Below, piece by piece: positions 24,743 to 34,794 of a stretch of 64,000 nt of DNA. A program made the position numbers and the translations under genes. The notes under the pieces were generated by a model. The model did no database searches. It was not told the DNA's origin and saw only the letters and a list, made by a program, of their open reading frames with translations. How positions within the stretch are numbered: the first letter of the stretch is position 1; each line of letters opens with the position of its first letter. The stretch comes from Bacteroidales bacterium UBA4331 (GTDB lineage Bacteria > Bacteroidota > Bacteroidia > Bacteroidales > Paludibacteraceae), in contig DGTR01000031.1 of NCBI GenBank assembly GCA_002394395.1, positions 1-64,000 on the forward strand, read 5' to 3'.

Positions 24743-25537
24743 ATGAAAAACATACGAATTATAGGAATGGTGATGCTCGCAGTATTGAGCATGCCTGCGA
24801 TGCGCATCTCGGCGCAAGTAACGGACACCAAGCTGCAACTCAAGTTGGACGAGGTGAAAGAGAAGATGGTCGAGTTTGATACGGAGCACATGATCGACTC
24901 GCTGGATCAGGAGAAGCTACCGAGATTAGTATCCGGCGGCGTGCTAGCAGGAGCTAACCTGAGCAATTTCATCATCACAAGAGCTCACCACCCGATGAGT
25001 TCGTACATGCGTATCGGTGGTGAGATCGGCGGATTTCTGGATTTCTCCATCGACAAGCATTTCGCTATCCAACCGCAAGTACTTTTCACGGCGCAGGAGA
25101 ATTATTTTCATGCCGGCGATTCGGCGAACCACTTATGGTCATTCGGTATGGAGATCCCGGTGTATTTCTTAGGAAGATTCGGAAGCCTGGAGCAAGGATA
25201 CCTCCAATTCGGAGGTGGTATATTCACCCATTTCACGTTTGCGAGCAATATCGCCAATAAGTTCCGCAACGTAGATGAACCAGAAGCCACCAAACCCGTT
25301 CCGATGCCTATAGACACACATGACTACAGCCGTTTGTACAGTCTGCATAACAACCATTTTGGTGTCTGCGCGACCGTAGGATACGAGTTTGCTATCGGCA
25401 TTCAGATCAACGTGCACTACAAGGTTAGTCTCTCCGACATTGCCGGCTTCTATAGCGAGATGAAAGGGCAAGAAGTTGCCAACGCGCTCATCTACCCGCA
25501 ATCCATCTCTTTGGTACTCGGTTATCGATGGAGATAG
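24743..25537 (+). CDS. Outer membrane beta-barrel protein, PorT-like
   Basis: 264 residues with a signal peptide (ending RISAQ near 25) and alternating beta-strands with glycines and aromatics (GGVLAGANLSNF, GFLDFSIDKHFAIQPQVLF, VGYEFAIGIQINVHYKVSLSD), ending in SLVLGYRW. This is typical of the PorT/outer-membrane beta-barrel families of Bacteroidetes. A PorT role in type IX secretion cannot be told from other barrels by eye. It follows the DUF5686 gene by 26 bases, in which a GTAAGGTGTAT word is duplicated. Confidence 0.75.
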   Translation: MKNIRIIGMVMLAVLSMPAMRISAQVTDTKLQLKLDEVKEKMVEFDTEHMIDSLDQEKLPRLVSGGVLAGANLSNFIITRAHHPMSSYMRIGGEIGGFLDFSIDKHFAIQPQVLFTAQENYFHAGDSANHLWSFGMEIPVYFLGRFGSLEQGYLQFGGGIFTHFTFASNIANKFRNVDEPEATKPVPMPIDTHDYSRLYSLHNNHFGVCATVGYEFAIGIQINVHYKVSLSDIAGFYSEMKGQEVANALIYPQSISLVLGYRWR

Positions 25538-25580
25538 ACAAAAGACAAAAGACCGCTTCGCTCAAAGAGCAAAGACTGAT

Positions 25581-26627
25581 TCACACTTTTTTGCGTAGCA
25601 GTTTGCTTTTCCCGATCCATTGCGGGAGAATGATTACTCCTGCGACTAAGTAATAGTAATAGGTGCAAAGACGCCAGATGGAGGTGATGAGAACCGTGGA
25701 CATCTTAAACGGTATATATTCACCTAAGAAGCCGTCGAACATCACTTCGGCAAATCCGCTGCCACCAGGTGTCGGGACAATCATGCAGACGATGCCTAAG
25801 ATGTACTGACGTGCGAAACACATCATGTTTCCCGATAAAGAGAGCGGATTAAAAATCATGATCGCCATATTGGCAATTAAAAACCGAAATCCCCAGATAC
25901 CTGCCGTAGAGAGCATCATGCGTATCCAATAGCCGAAGGACTCATGGCGTATCTCCCGCGCACATTGGCGCAACTCTACCGCCGTACGCAGCGCACGCGA
26001 ACGGTAGCGTCGGAGGAACTTGATGGAGAAGATGAAGCCTATTATTTTTGCTAAGATAGTGGGGTTGCAGAAGATACCGATGAAGAGGATGGCTAGCCAA
26101 ACGACTTTCATGATGTAGCCGATGAGGAACGCCCATAGGTAGCCGTGCTGGAACGCTCCCTCTGCGGTGAAGAGTTCCGAATACGGGATGCATAAAAGCA
26201 GCAACGGGAAGAGGAGCACCATAAAGGCTTCATCAAGAAAGAGCGCCAAGACGGTCATGGAGGTAGCGCGGCTGATTTTTATTCCCTCGCGATGAATAAA
26301 GATGACCTCGAGCGACGAACCGCCGGCAGCGGAAGGCGTGACCGCGGAGGTGAACTCATATAACATCCGGATTCGGTATAATTGCCGAAACGTCAGCGGT
26401 GCGCCGGACATAACTCGCAGCCGGTACATTCCCGAGAAATCCTTACATAACATAAAGACCACCACGAGAATCGCAAAGACCCACCAATGGTCCACTACCG
26501 CCAAAGGTCCTTCGGGAATACCGTTGTGCATCTCTCGCCACAACATATACCCGACCCCGATCAGACCAAAGAGAATCGGCCAGATGACCATGGAAGGTTT
26601 GATGCTCGAAGTCGAATTATTTGCCAT
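25581..26627 (-). CDS. Flippase-like integral membrane protein (lysylphosphatidylglycerol-synthase TM family)
   Basis: 348 residues with 7-8 membrane spans. The family pattern is recognisable: YRIRMLYEFTSAVTPSAAGGSS near the centre and IVPTPGGSGFAE about 80 residues from the end are the conserved loops of the UPF0104/AglD/MprF-TM group. Members move lipids or lipid-linked sugars across the membrane, and some are only named by homology. The start overlaps the end of the upstream glycosyltransferase by 11 bases, so the two are translationally coupled. A glycolipid made by the glycosyltransferase and flipped by this protein is a reasonable inference. Confidence 0.85.
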   Translation of the reverse strand: MANNSTSSIKPSMVIWPILFGLIGVGYMLWREMHNGIPEGPLAVVDHWWVFAILVVVFMLCKDFSGMYRLRVMSGAPLTFRQLYRIRMLYEFTSAVTPSAAGGSSLEVIFIHREGIKISRATSMTVLALFLDEAFMVLLFPLLLLCIPYSELFTAEGAFQHGYLWAFLIGYIMKVVWLAILFIGIFCNPTILAKIIGFIFSIKFLRRYRSRALRTAVELRQCAREIRHESFGYWIRMMLSTAGIWGFRFLIANMAIMIFNPLSLSGNMMCFARQYILGIVCMIVPTPGGSGFAEVMFDGFLGEYIPFKMSTVLITSIWRLCTYYYYLVAGVIILPQWIGKSKLLRKKV

Positions 26628-27789
26628 GCTTCAGTCGGTAAGATTCCTGTATATCTTTGTATCGAAGGATGACTTCATCCATCACATTCTCCCATGACCG
26701 GGCGATGGTGGTGGAGGCTTTGTCTCCCACTTTGGTCAGTACGTCAGGATGCTCCATAAGCCATACAAGACGATCGGCGTATGCCTGTTTATCGTTCGGA
26801 GTAAGGAAGCCGTTCACATCCGAATCAATGACCTCAGCCGCCGTCGATTCCTGTAACATCAGCGCGGGAGTATGCATCGCAGCGGCTTCACGTACGACGA
26901 GCGGTGCGTTATCGTACAGCGAAGGGAAAAGGAAGAGATCTGCCGCTGCATCGATTCGCTTGAGACGCTCACGGTCATGAATATTTCCCAGGAGGGTCAC
27001 ATGATCCTGCAGCCCCAACTCCTTCACTTTATGCCGTATCTCACGAACCGCATAACCCGTTCCTACCATGAAGAGATGGAAAGGCCGCTCTTTGATTAAG
27101 GCAAGTGAATCGAGGATGAATCCGATATTCTTCTCCCAAATATGCTGCCCAACGAAAAGAAGCATGGTATCTTCGGGCGCCATACCTAATTCCTCGCGCA
27201 TCTGGGCACGCATCTCAGAAACCAAGCGTGCAGGCGTAGAGAAATCATTACCGTTCTCCACCACCTCCACATGGCCTTTGTAACCGTATTCGCGAAGTGT
27301 CGGTTCAACGGCAGCCTGTGGGATCCACACTTCATCTGCCTTCTCAAAGAAAGAAACGACCTGTTTGATCATCCAATCGACCAGTTTCTTATTCGACACA
27401 TTATGCTCAAAATCCTGGCGGTATTTGGAGTGGAAGGTAGCGACGAGGGGTATATCCTGCTTTCTCGCCGCCCTGTATGCCAAGGAGCCCGAAGTAAACG
27501 GACAATGGGCGTGTACGAGTTCAAAACGCATCTTTCTCCAGTTACGCCAGAATGCCGCGTCCGCGTACGGCAAGCCGTAGCGATAAGGATGGCGGAAAGG
27601 TATTGGAACAGATACGTACCGATTGATCGGATAAGGCGCATTATCAATTACCTCACCAGCTCCTGGGGCATAAGGCGTAATCACACGTACGTCGTACCCC
27701 TTCTCATGCAACCAATAGGCATAGTTCTGCGCCGTTAAAGCTACGCCGTCCAAAATAGGCGGAAAATTGTCGTTAAATATTCCGTACAT
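26617..27789 (-). CDS. Glycosyltransferase family 4 protein
   Basis: 390 residues. The N-terminal GT-B half has NDNFPPILDGVALTAQNYAYWL, typical of GT4 mannosyl/glucosyltransferases acting on lipid acceptors. The C-terminal half has LLFVGQHIWEKN and the donor-site motif PSLYDNAPLVVREAAAMHTPALMLQE with its E-x7-E-type spacing. It is cytoplasmic, membrane-associated, and uses a nucleotide sugar. It begins 13 bases after the stop of the giant repeat protein gene and overlaps the flippase-like gene, so all three may share one transcript. Confidence 0.88.
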   Translation of the reverse strand: MYGIFNDNFPPILDGVALTAQNYAYWLHEKGYDVRVITPYAPGAGEVIDNAPYPINRYVSVPIPFRHPYRYGLPYADAAFWRNWRKMRFELVHAHCPFTSGSLAYRAARKQDIPLVATFHSKYRQDFEHNVSNKKLVDWMIKQVVSFFEKADEVWIPQAAVEPTLREYGYKGHVEVVENGNDFSTPARLVSEMRAQMREELGMAPEDTMLLFVGQHIWEKNIGFILDSLALIKERPFHLFMVGTGYAVREIRHKVKELGLQDHVTLLGNIHDRERLKRIDAAADLFLFPSLYDNAPLVVREAAAMHTPALMLQESTAAEVIDSDVNGFLTPNDKQAYADRLVWLMEHPDVLTKVGDKASTTIARSWENVMDEVILRYKDIQESYRLKHGK

Positions 27790-27802
27790 ATTACATTTTT
27801 AA

Positions 27803-30800
27803 TTATTGCATACCAAACTTACCACCCTTCTCAATCTTCTTGGTCTTCGAATCAAAGAAGACGTAGAAGTACAAGTTTCCGGACTCCGCATGGAAATACG
27901 TTCCCGCAGCCGAAGGCTTGACAGAGAGCAGTTTCTGGTTTCCTTGTTGATCTACGCGAACCTCTACATCAGCCGGATCAGCGGTGGGCACTTCTGCTAT
28001 CTTGAGCAGTCGTCCTGCAAAATCATAGATAGCCACCTGAATACCGATACCGATCGAGACCGCTTTATATTGGTGGTCGCCGTAATAGTAGAAGATATAG
28101 TCATCGTTATCTACCACCGCGGAAGCCAACCACTCGGCGTAGGTAAAAGTTAAAATATAGTTCGTTGTAGAACCATCTTGCGCGGTGCAGAAGAGTTGAA
28201 CCTCCATTCCGTTCTCTATCTCCACCGGCATACTCTGATCCCATTCAGAAAGGGTGTCTATCGGTAATGCCGTTATCTCCGGCAGCGTAGCTCCCTGTGG
28301 CAGAACGATAGTGTATTCCAGGGTGTCGGGATTAAAGTCACGAACCTCTGTTCCATCCAGCCAAACCATCTTCAGTCGGGACTCGGAGGATAGCAAGATC
28401 ACTTGTTCTACTACATATACAGCCCTTGTGCCATCCGCCGCGGTCACCAAGATCTGCGCCGTTGTACCGTCCATAGTAATGGTGACAGTAGCAGCTGGAT
28501 CCTCCGGTATTGCAACCACAGCCTCCAAGCCGAAGAGCGCGCTCTCTGGTGTAGCTATCGGATAAGTAACCACATAAACGATGCTGTCGGGGTCAAAGCC
28601 CTCAATCGTCACGCCGTTGATCTGCAGGTCAGATAGACGGCAGTTAGAGGACAATTGATGGATAAATGTGAGGACATACTCAGTTGTGGTTTTTCCATCG
28701 CCGGCAGTCACCGCGATAGTCAACTCAGTGTCTCCTACCCACGTGGTATCCACAACCTGCTGCTCGTCGCCTACCACCCAGGTCACTACCGGCATCGATG
28801 CCCCGTAAAGGACGGTGTCGGTATATTCATAGTGATTCGGCTGATAATCCTTCTGCAGGATACCGTCAAGGTTGATTGCTTGGAGCTCAGCGTTAGTGGA
28901 AGGCAGGTACGTGAAGCTCAGAGTATAGACTCCTTTGGTCACGCCATCCTCGGCAGTGACGGTGATCGTCGTGCCTTCGATCACTACCGTAGCAGCGGGG
29001 TCTGCAGCCTCAGCAGTGATAGCCGGCGTGGCAGCGCCATAAGGCAGAGAAACCGTATAAGCATGCTCGTCAGCGAAGAAGGTACTGAGCGGCGTTCCGT
29101 CCAAGGAGATGGATTGTAAGTCTGCGTTGTTCGATTTGGCGATCGTGAAGACGAGTGTATATTGGGTTTGATGCACTCCGTCCTCCGCCGTCACGGTAAT
29201 CGTCACGGTCTTGTCATCCACGGTCTTCGTCGCCGTACTTGCGTTATCGGTCAGGATGTAATCTACCTCTGGCATCGTCGTCGTGCCGTACGGCAGTTCA
29301 ACGGTATAGTTAGTTTTTGTCGCCTCAAATCCCTCGACGGCATTCCCGCCGAAGAAGAGGTTATTGAGCGTGCAGACCTCAGAAGGTAATATATTCACGT
29401 TCACCGTATAAGTGCGAACGACGGACTCGTCCTCCGAGGTGACCGTGAAAGTCACTACCGCCGATGAACCGGTTACCGTTGTTGTGTTTTCTACCGTCGC
29501 GCCGGCACAGGCTACTGCGTCTATTTGCGGGATAACCGAGTGTGCGGGAAGGTTGAGATTATAGACGTATGTATTCGGTGCAAAATCGCTCAGCAACACG
29601 TCATTCGATGTGATAGAAATCAAAGTGGCTTCAGAAGACAAAGGACGTATATTCGCCAGCAACGAGTAGTGCGTCCTCGTCACTCCGTCAGCTGCGGTCA
29701 CCTCTACGAAGATCGCCTGATATTCGTCATTCACCGGTACCACCGTGTATCGCGCAGACGCATCCGGATCTTCTGGAATAGCCTCAAACGCATCGAGCGA
29801 AGTGAGGGAAATGAGATAGTCGTATATCTCACTGTAGAAGTCCGGCAGGGTTTCGTTATTCGTGCTCATCGATGCCAACAAAGCGTTGTTCGAAGGATAG
29901 CGATCGATGATATAGGTTGTATCGTTGGTCGAACCGAAGACGTGCAGCTCGTAACGCTGCGCAGTCATGGTCATAACGACGCTATCCAGCGCGAACTCGC
30001 GCTCATAGTTCAACACCGGATCGAGACTGAAGTTCAGCAGTTTTGCTGTCGATTCGCCGGGGAGGCTGCTCTCCGCAGGCATTTCTGTCACGTGATCAGG
30101 CTCGACGGCACTCGTCTCCCATGCGGCGTAATAGGTAGCTTTTGCTCCGCTCTCTGCCGTTACGGTTATGACATAAGCGGTATCGTTGGTCGTCACAGCG
30201 ATAGTCTGGTAGGGCGAACCCTTCACTACCGTCAGATCGCGACCGGTGAGGGTATAAGTACAGGTTGTTTTGGTGGATTTCGGACGAGTGACCTTCAGAG
30301 TGTAGTCCGTATAAGAGAGGTCCTCTGCGTAGTTACGGATGGTTGCCGTACGTAGGCCGTTGACCTCATTGCCCCAAGTGATTACCGGCATCTGGTCTGC
30401 TACCGCGTGCGTGAGAGCGAGAGCGGGCGCTCCATAATACTCTGCGTTGAGATTAGCGATAATATTCGTACCGCTAATGGTCGCTTTTGCGCCATTTACT
30501 GTCACGCCGGTCAGTACCGACGAGTAGTTCAGACGCAAGTTATCGAAATACATCGTGGAGGTGAAGTGGTTCGAGTTGCTCGCACCTCCAGCGAAGAGGT
30601 AGTATTCATGCGGATTCAGAGTCTCTGCCGAAACGATTGTGATATCCAGATCCTCCGGTTCAAAGTCCGAAGCGTATGTCAGATCACGGGTAAAGGTGTA
30701 CCATTGATTCTTTGTCAGACCGCTAAAATCATTCGCTCCGCTGATCAACTGCGCACCGTTTGCCTTGTAGATAAACTGCCATCCGGTCACTTTGTTATTT

Positions 30801-33800
30801 TCCTCCAGATTGTAATCTATCTGGATCTGATCCGGCGTGTTACGGAACTGCAGTGCGTCGCCAAAGGTGATGGTAGAGGCGGTTCCAGTATAGTACCCCA
30901 GACTGATCGTCATCGGAGCAAGGGATAGGATACCGGGCATGGACTCGGACGATTTGGTGATATAGACCGTCTGTACCTGTGCGGATTTGGAGCCCTCCGT
31001 GTGCTTGGTGGACTGCTTTACGTTCTCCTCCGGCCAGTAGTAATCTTTGGCAGAACCAAACATACCGCTCGGATAGGTCGTCGGCGCATTGATGGTGGCA
31101 TTCCATCCGTGTGGATAGTCGCCGTCACGCCCCTCGGGGTGGCTGGTGAAAGTATGCCAGTTCTCAAATCCGAGGTCGAAAGTCAAATCGCCAGGGAAAT
31201 AGAACGTGACGGTATATGTGTGGATGTACTCTCCTGCGTCAACATCATAAATGACGCGTTTGGCATTTGTGTCATCATAAACCACGGCGCCGGGCTGCGC
31301 AGTGTAGCTCAGAGTCGGCGTGGCGCCGGTCACGGAGAGGACGTAGTTATATACATCCGGACGGAAATTCGGGATAGTCACTCCGTCGGCTTGAATTTCC
31401 ATCAACTGTGCTGGGTCGTACGGGTTCACGTGTGGGGTGATGGTATATACGGCATCCGCCTCCGCAGGATTCATGGATTTCGCGGTGATGACGGTCGGCG
31501 TAGCAACACCTCCGTTAATGACCGTCACCTCTTGCTCCGGGTAGTTCTTGACGACGGAAAGGATATCAAAAGAGGTCGTACCGTACGGCAGGTTCACGTC
31601 GAAGTTGGTGCCTGTAGTCAGATCCAACGATCCATAGCCGTCAATGATCGCAGAAAGCAAGATGTTGGTCTCATCCGGCAAAGCTACTTGAAAACTAAAC
31701 GAATAAGTCGCCTCTGTGCCGTCTTCTGCTTTAACGACGATGGTCGAGGGTTTACCTATCGGTGACTCGGTAATGACGAGCGCTTGTTCTGACTCTGCTT
31801 TCTCCGCCGTGATAGAGGGCGAAGACGATGTGCCATACGGCAGAATCAGGTTCGCGTACTCGTGGATTGCGGGATCGAAGGGGAAATTATCGAGTCCCTC
31901 AATCTCCACGGAGAGCAAGGCTGTGTTATTTGATTTGGCTACCGGGAAAGCAATCCGATAAGTGCTTGTCGCGACACCATCCTCCGCCAGAACGGTGATG
32001 GTGGTCGTATGATCTACAGCGCCGTGCGCTACGGAGATCATCTGAGTGTTCTCTCCCGCTACAGGGACAACAGCAGGTACTTGTTTCGTTCGCCATGGGA
32101 GCGGGTACGAGTATTCATACACATCCGGTTGGAAGGCATCGTACGCCTGTCCGCCGATATATAATCCCGCCAATTGCGCTTGTTGAGAAGCAGGGAAGGA
32201 GTCAGTAGGGAAAGGCGGCAGACTCACTTGGTTCGGCGAGTCAAAGCGCACGGTGTATATATTCGGCGTTCCTTCCTCTGGCGTAACGACGATGCGCGCT
32301 GTTCCGTACGAAGAAGGAGAAGTGATGCTCACTACCTGGTTCTCGCCGGCAAGGACTGTCACCTTCGGCATCGTCTCTTGCTCCCATACAAGGGTATAGT
32401 TAAGTACCTCCGGCGCAAATTCCGCCAACTCGGTTCCATTGAGGTAAATCATCTGGAGGAAAGCATTCTCGGATTTCTGCACCTCGAAGTTCAGAACGTA
32501 TTGACGTATCGAACCGTCGCCTGCGCTGACCGTCAACCGAGCCATCCAAAGGGCTTGGTTCGTTACGACGCTGACCGTTTGATAAGGATCCCCGGGGGTA
32601 TAAGTGACTGCAGGAATGGTCTTGGTGCCAGCGGGCAGAGAGATTGTATAACTCAGTACCTGCGGATCAAAATCCGCTATAGGTTCGCCGTCCACAGTAA
32701 TGGCGGCGAGAGCGTTATTGCTTGATTTCTCGGTGCTGAACTGCAGTCTATAGGTCGTCGTGGCACCCGAAGCTGCTTTGACCTCAATGCGCGTCGTGCC
32801 TTCCACTCCACCTTCCGTCAAGGTGATAGTCTGATACGGATCACCGGCGGTATATGTGATTGTCGGCAGCGTCGTAGTGCCCATCGGCAGGGTGATCGAA
32901 TAAACCGTTTGCTCCGGTTGGAAGCCCTCTAAAGGTGTACCGTCTAACGCGATGCCTGCGAGGTACGAATAACTTGATGCCTCGATCTTATAGGTCAACT
33001 TGTAGGTTTTGGAGAGCGTAGTGCCGGGGATCGACACTTTGACCTGCGCACCGCCGTCAAGGGTGTTGTTCAGCAGTTGGATCTGTTGTACACCGGCCGG
33101 ATAAGCAGACTCCCAAGTGATTGTCGGCGCAGCTACCGTACTCAGCGGCAGAGAGACGTTGTAGTTCGACTTATTGGGTTGGAATCCTGCAAGCGGGGCT
33201 CCGTCCACAAAGATATTCTTCAGCGTTACATCCGTCAGCGGAGCTACGCTGAAAGCGAGGGTATAAGTCATCTTCGTCGTGCCGTCTGCAGCGGTCACCT
33301 CAATCGAGGCGTTTCCATTTACGGAAGTCGGTTGCGTGATCTGTACCGTAGCAGAGGCATCTTGCGTCGATGCGCTCACTACCGGCACTTCGGTCGTACC
33401 GTACGGCAGGGATACGTTATAATTCGTCAAGTACGCATTAAAACCGGTGAGGCTCTCACCGTTGACCTGGATATCCGAGAGGCGCGCATTGTTGCTCGCC
33501 TGGGAGACGAACTTGATACGATAAGTCGTTGTGGAGGAGTTATCGTTCGCCGTTACTGTGATGGTCGTTGCTTCACCATCCACCTGACCGTTGACGACCG
33601 TATATTCGTTAGAGCCCAAACGACGCCCCGGGAAAGTGGCCTTATTACCGCGGGTGTTCGTCAGCGTTCCTGCACCACGAACCAAAGAGATCTCAGGAAT
33701 AGTTGTCGCACCCAGACCTAAGGAGTATATCTGCTCGCCGGTCGTATTATTGGGGTCGAAAGCCTTCCATTCTCGGCCTCCGATATATACCTTTTGTACC

Positions 33801-34639
33801 TTACTGGAATAGATCAAGGTAATATCATCAACCTCCATCGTGCTACCGGCATACTGACCGTTGTTTGCACGGAAATCCGGGTACCTGCCGGCAGAGAGGA
33901 TGACGTTACATTTGGTTGGCTGGTCGTCGTTGAGGTAGTAGATCGGCACAACAATTCGCGTCCAATTCGGGTATGCTTTCTTCTGATAGAACCACCCCTC
34001 AGCAATCTGTTTGGCTTGCGTCTTAGGCGTTCCGCACTCGTTGCCGTTCAACGCCAAACGGATATCCGACTCCTCATCGACGCAGTACTGCGGCGCCGCA
34101 GAGGAGAGATTGGTACAAGATAGGTTCTTCGCCTTGTAAGACTCGCCTTGCGACGTGCCCGACCATGCGTAATAGAGAAGGTGAAAATGCTCTTCATTAA
34201 TATGATCTCCGGCAGCCTGATCCACCGAACTGTCGTAGTAGCGCTTGATCCAAACGACCATTGAGTCCGGACGGTGCGTCCAACTGATACCTCCATAGGT
34301 ACCGGCGGTAGCATCATCGATAGAGGTCAGGCTGGATACATACGCCCATGGATGCCCCAAAGCCACGTATCCCGGCGAGGTAGCACCGATACCCATTACA
34401 CCCACAAACTGATCCTGGATCTTCAGCGCCTTTCCGGATCTACCGGTGGACTGATGGGCAAAGTTCTTATCCACGCCTAATTGCGAGACGTTGGAGAAAT
34501 TCCAATATTTCGGCTGTGCCGTACCTGCAAATTGCGCACCGGACCAATCCTCAAAATGGGGATCCGGCAACTGTTGTGCCATTACCGGCGTGAGCCAAAT
34601 TAATAAGAGAGCCGCTAATGACTTGAAAAATTTACGCAT
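27803..34639 (-). CDS. Giant secreted surface protein with ~16 cadherin-like beta-sandwich repeats and two PCMD-like domains
   Basis: 2278 residues. A signal peptide (about 1-21, ending PVMAQ) is followed by a DPHFEDW-starting domain resembling the Bacteroidetes putative carbohydrate metabolism domain (about 24-290). About nine tandem repeats of 75-90 residues come next. Each is built as L-x-x-I-x-V-D-G-x-P-L-x-G-F-x-P-x-x-x-x-Y-x-V-x-L-P-Y-G-T-T, then strands, then V-x-A-x-D-G-x-T-x-x-Y-x-L-x-F, the pattern of the cadherin-like beta-sandwich family. A second DLTFDLGFENW domain of the first type, about seven more repeats and a C-terminal region with QVAIYDFAGRLLKI, reminiscent of a type IX sorting domain, complete the protein. 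Probable role: adhesin or surface stalk binding glycans. Many plus-strand open frames across this gene are shadows. Confidence 0.85.
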   Translation of the reverse strand: MRKFFKSLAALLLIWLTPVMAQQLPDPHFEDWSGAQFAGTAQPKYWNFSNVSQLGVDKNFAHQSTGRSGKALKIQDQFVGVMGIGATSPGYVALGHPWAYVSSLTSIDDATAGTYGGISWTHRPDSMVVWIKRYYDSSVDQAAGDHINEEHFHLLYYAWSGTSQGESYKAKNLSCTNLSSAAPQYCVDEESDIRLALNGNECGTPKTQAKQIAEGWFYQKKAYPNWTRIVVPIYYLNDDQPTKCNVILSAGRYPDFRANNGQYAGSTMEVDDITLIYSSKVQKVYIGGREWKAFDPNNTTGEQIYSLGLGATTIPEISLVRGAGTLTNTRGNKATFPGRRLGSNEYTVVNGQVDGEATTITVTANDNSSTTTYRIKFVSQASNNARLSDIQVNGESLTGFNAYLTNYNVSLPYGTTEVPVVSASTQDASATVQITQPTSVNGNASIEVTAADGTTKMTYTLAFSVAPLTDVTLKNIFVDGAPLAGFQPNKSNYNVSLPLSTVAAPTITWESAYPAGVQQIQLLNNTLDGGAQVKVSIPGTTLSKTYKLTYKIEASSYSYLAGIALDGTPLEGFQPEQTVYSITLPMGTTTLPTITYTAGDPYQTITLTEGGVEGTTRIEVKAASGATTTYRLQFSTEKSSNNALAAITVDGEPIADFDPQVLSYTISLPAGTKTIPAVTYTPGDPYQTVSVVTNQALWMARLTVSAGDGSIRQYVLNFEVQKSENAFLQMIYLNGTELAEFAPEVLNYTLVWEQETMPKVTVLAGENQVVSITSPSSYGTARIVVTPEEGTPNIYTVRFDSPNQVSLPPFPTDSFPASQQAQLAGLYIGGQAYDAFQPDVYEYSYPLPWRTKQVPAVVPVAGENTQMISVAHGAVDHTTTITVLAEDGVATSTYRIAFPVAKSNNTALLSVEIEGLDNFPFDPAIHEYANLILPYGTSSSPSITAEKAESEQALVITESPIGKPSTIVVKAEDGTEATYSFSFQVALPDETNILLSAIIDGYGSLDLTTGTNFDVNLPYGTTSFDILSVVKNYPEQEVTVINGGVATPTVITAKSMNPAEADAVYTITPHVNPYDPAQLMEIQADGVTIPNFRPDVYNYVLSVTGATPTLSYTAQPGAVVYDDTNAKRVIYDVDAGEYIHTYTVTFYFPGDLTFDLGFENWHTFTSHPEGRDGDYPHGWNATINAPTTYPSGMFGSAKDYYWPEENVKQSTKHTEGSKSAQVQTVYITKSSESMPGILSLAPMTISLGYYTGTASTITFGDALQFRNTPDQIQIDYNLEENNKVTGWQFIYKANGAQLISGANDFSGLTKNQWYTFTRDLTYASDFEPEDLDITIVSAETLNPHEYYLFAGGASNSNHFTSTMYFDNLRLNYSSVLTGVTVNGAKATISGTNIIANLNAEYYGAPALALTHAVADQMPVITWGNEVNGLRTATIRNYAEDLSYTDYTLKVTRPKSTKTTCTYTLTGRDLTVVKGSPYQTIAVTTNDTAYVITVTAESGAKATYYAAWETSAVEPDHVTEMPAESSLPGESTAKLLNFSLDPVLNYEREFALDSVVMTMTAQRYELHVFGSTNDTTYIIDRYPSNNALLASMSTNNETLPDFYSEIYDYLISLTSLDAFEAIPEDPDASARYTVVPVNDEYQAIFVEVTAADGVTRTHYSLLANIRPLSSEATLISITSNDVLLSDFAPNTYVYNLNLPAHSVIPQIDAVACAGATVENTTTVTGSSAVVTFTVTSEDESVVRTYTVNVNILPSEVCTLNNLFFGGNAVEGFEATKTNYTVELPYGTTTMPEVDYILTDNASTATKTVDDKTVTITVTAEDGVHQTQYTLVFTIAKSNNADLQSISLDGTPLSTFFADEHAYTVSLPYGAATPAITAEAADPAATVVIEGTTITVTAEDGVTKGVYTLSFTYLPSTNAELQAINLDGILQKDYQPNHYEYTDTVLYGASMPVVTWVVGDEQQVVDTTWVGDTELTIAVTAGDGKTTTEYVLTFIHQLSSNCRLSDLQINGVTIEGFDPDSIVYVVTYPIATPESALFGLEAVVAIPEDPAATVTITMDGTTAQILVTAADGTRAVYVVEQVILLSSESRLKMVWLDGTEVRDFNPDTLEYTIVLPQGATLPEITALPIDTLSEWDQSMPVEIENGMEVQLFCTAQDGSTTNYILTFTYAEWLASAVVDNDDYIFYYYGDHQYKAVSIGIGIQVAIYDFAGRLLKIAEVPTADPADVEVRVDQQGNQKLLSVKPSAAGTYFHAESGNLYFYVFFDSKTKKIEKGGKFGMQ

Positions 34640-34794
34640 ATTAATATTTTTATTAAAAATTTCACACTTTCAGGCCTCAAAATGGGCCATTTTTTATCGG
34701 GTGCAAAATTACTGCTATTTTGTCAAGTACGCAATAACGATTATTGGGAAAAGATATACGATTATTAAGTCCCACTCTAAAAGAGTGTGATTTT
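34640..34794. other. Intergenic region upstream of the giant gene
   Basis: It contains the promoter of the giant gene (34704-34734) and a small hairpin CACTCT/AGAGTG near 34764-34779. The hairpin's T-run faces the plus strand although no plus-strand gene ends here; it may serve weakly as the end of the radical SAM transcript. Confidence 0.45.
34704..34734 (-). promoter_or_regulatory. Promoter of the giant surface protein gene
   Basis: On the minus strand: TTG (34732-34734), 20 nt, TAATTTTG (34704-34711), about 65 bases before the start codon. Confidence 0.75.

Noticed and set aside
29525..30355. Long plus-strand open frame (276 codons) across the giant gene
   Set aside because: It is one of many shadow frames opposite a repetitive coding sequence; its protein is rich in Arg, His and Val without family pattern, and the minus-strand protein is clearly real.
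31158..31185. GGTCGAAAGTC word inside the giant gene as another repeat insertion
   Set aside because: It is a single occurrence, not in tandem, and falls in a conserved FDLGFENW stretch, so it is ordinary coding sequence.
34764..34790. Strong terminator on the plus strand
   Set aside because: The hairpin CACTCT/AGAGTG with a T-run faces the plus strand, but no plus-strand gene or promoter precedes it; it is listed only as part of the intergenic description.
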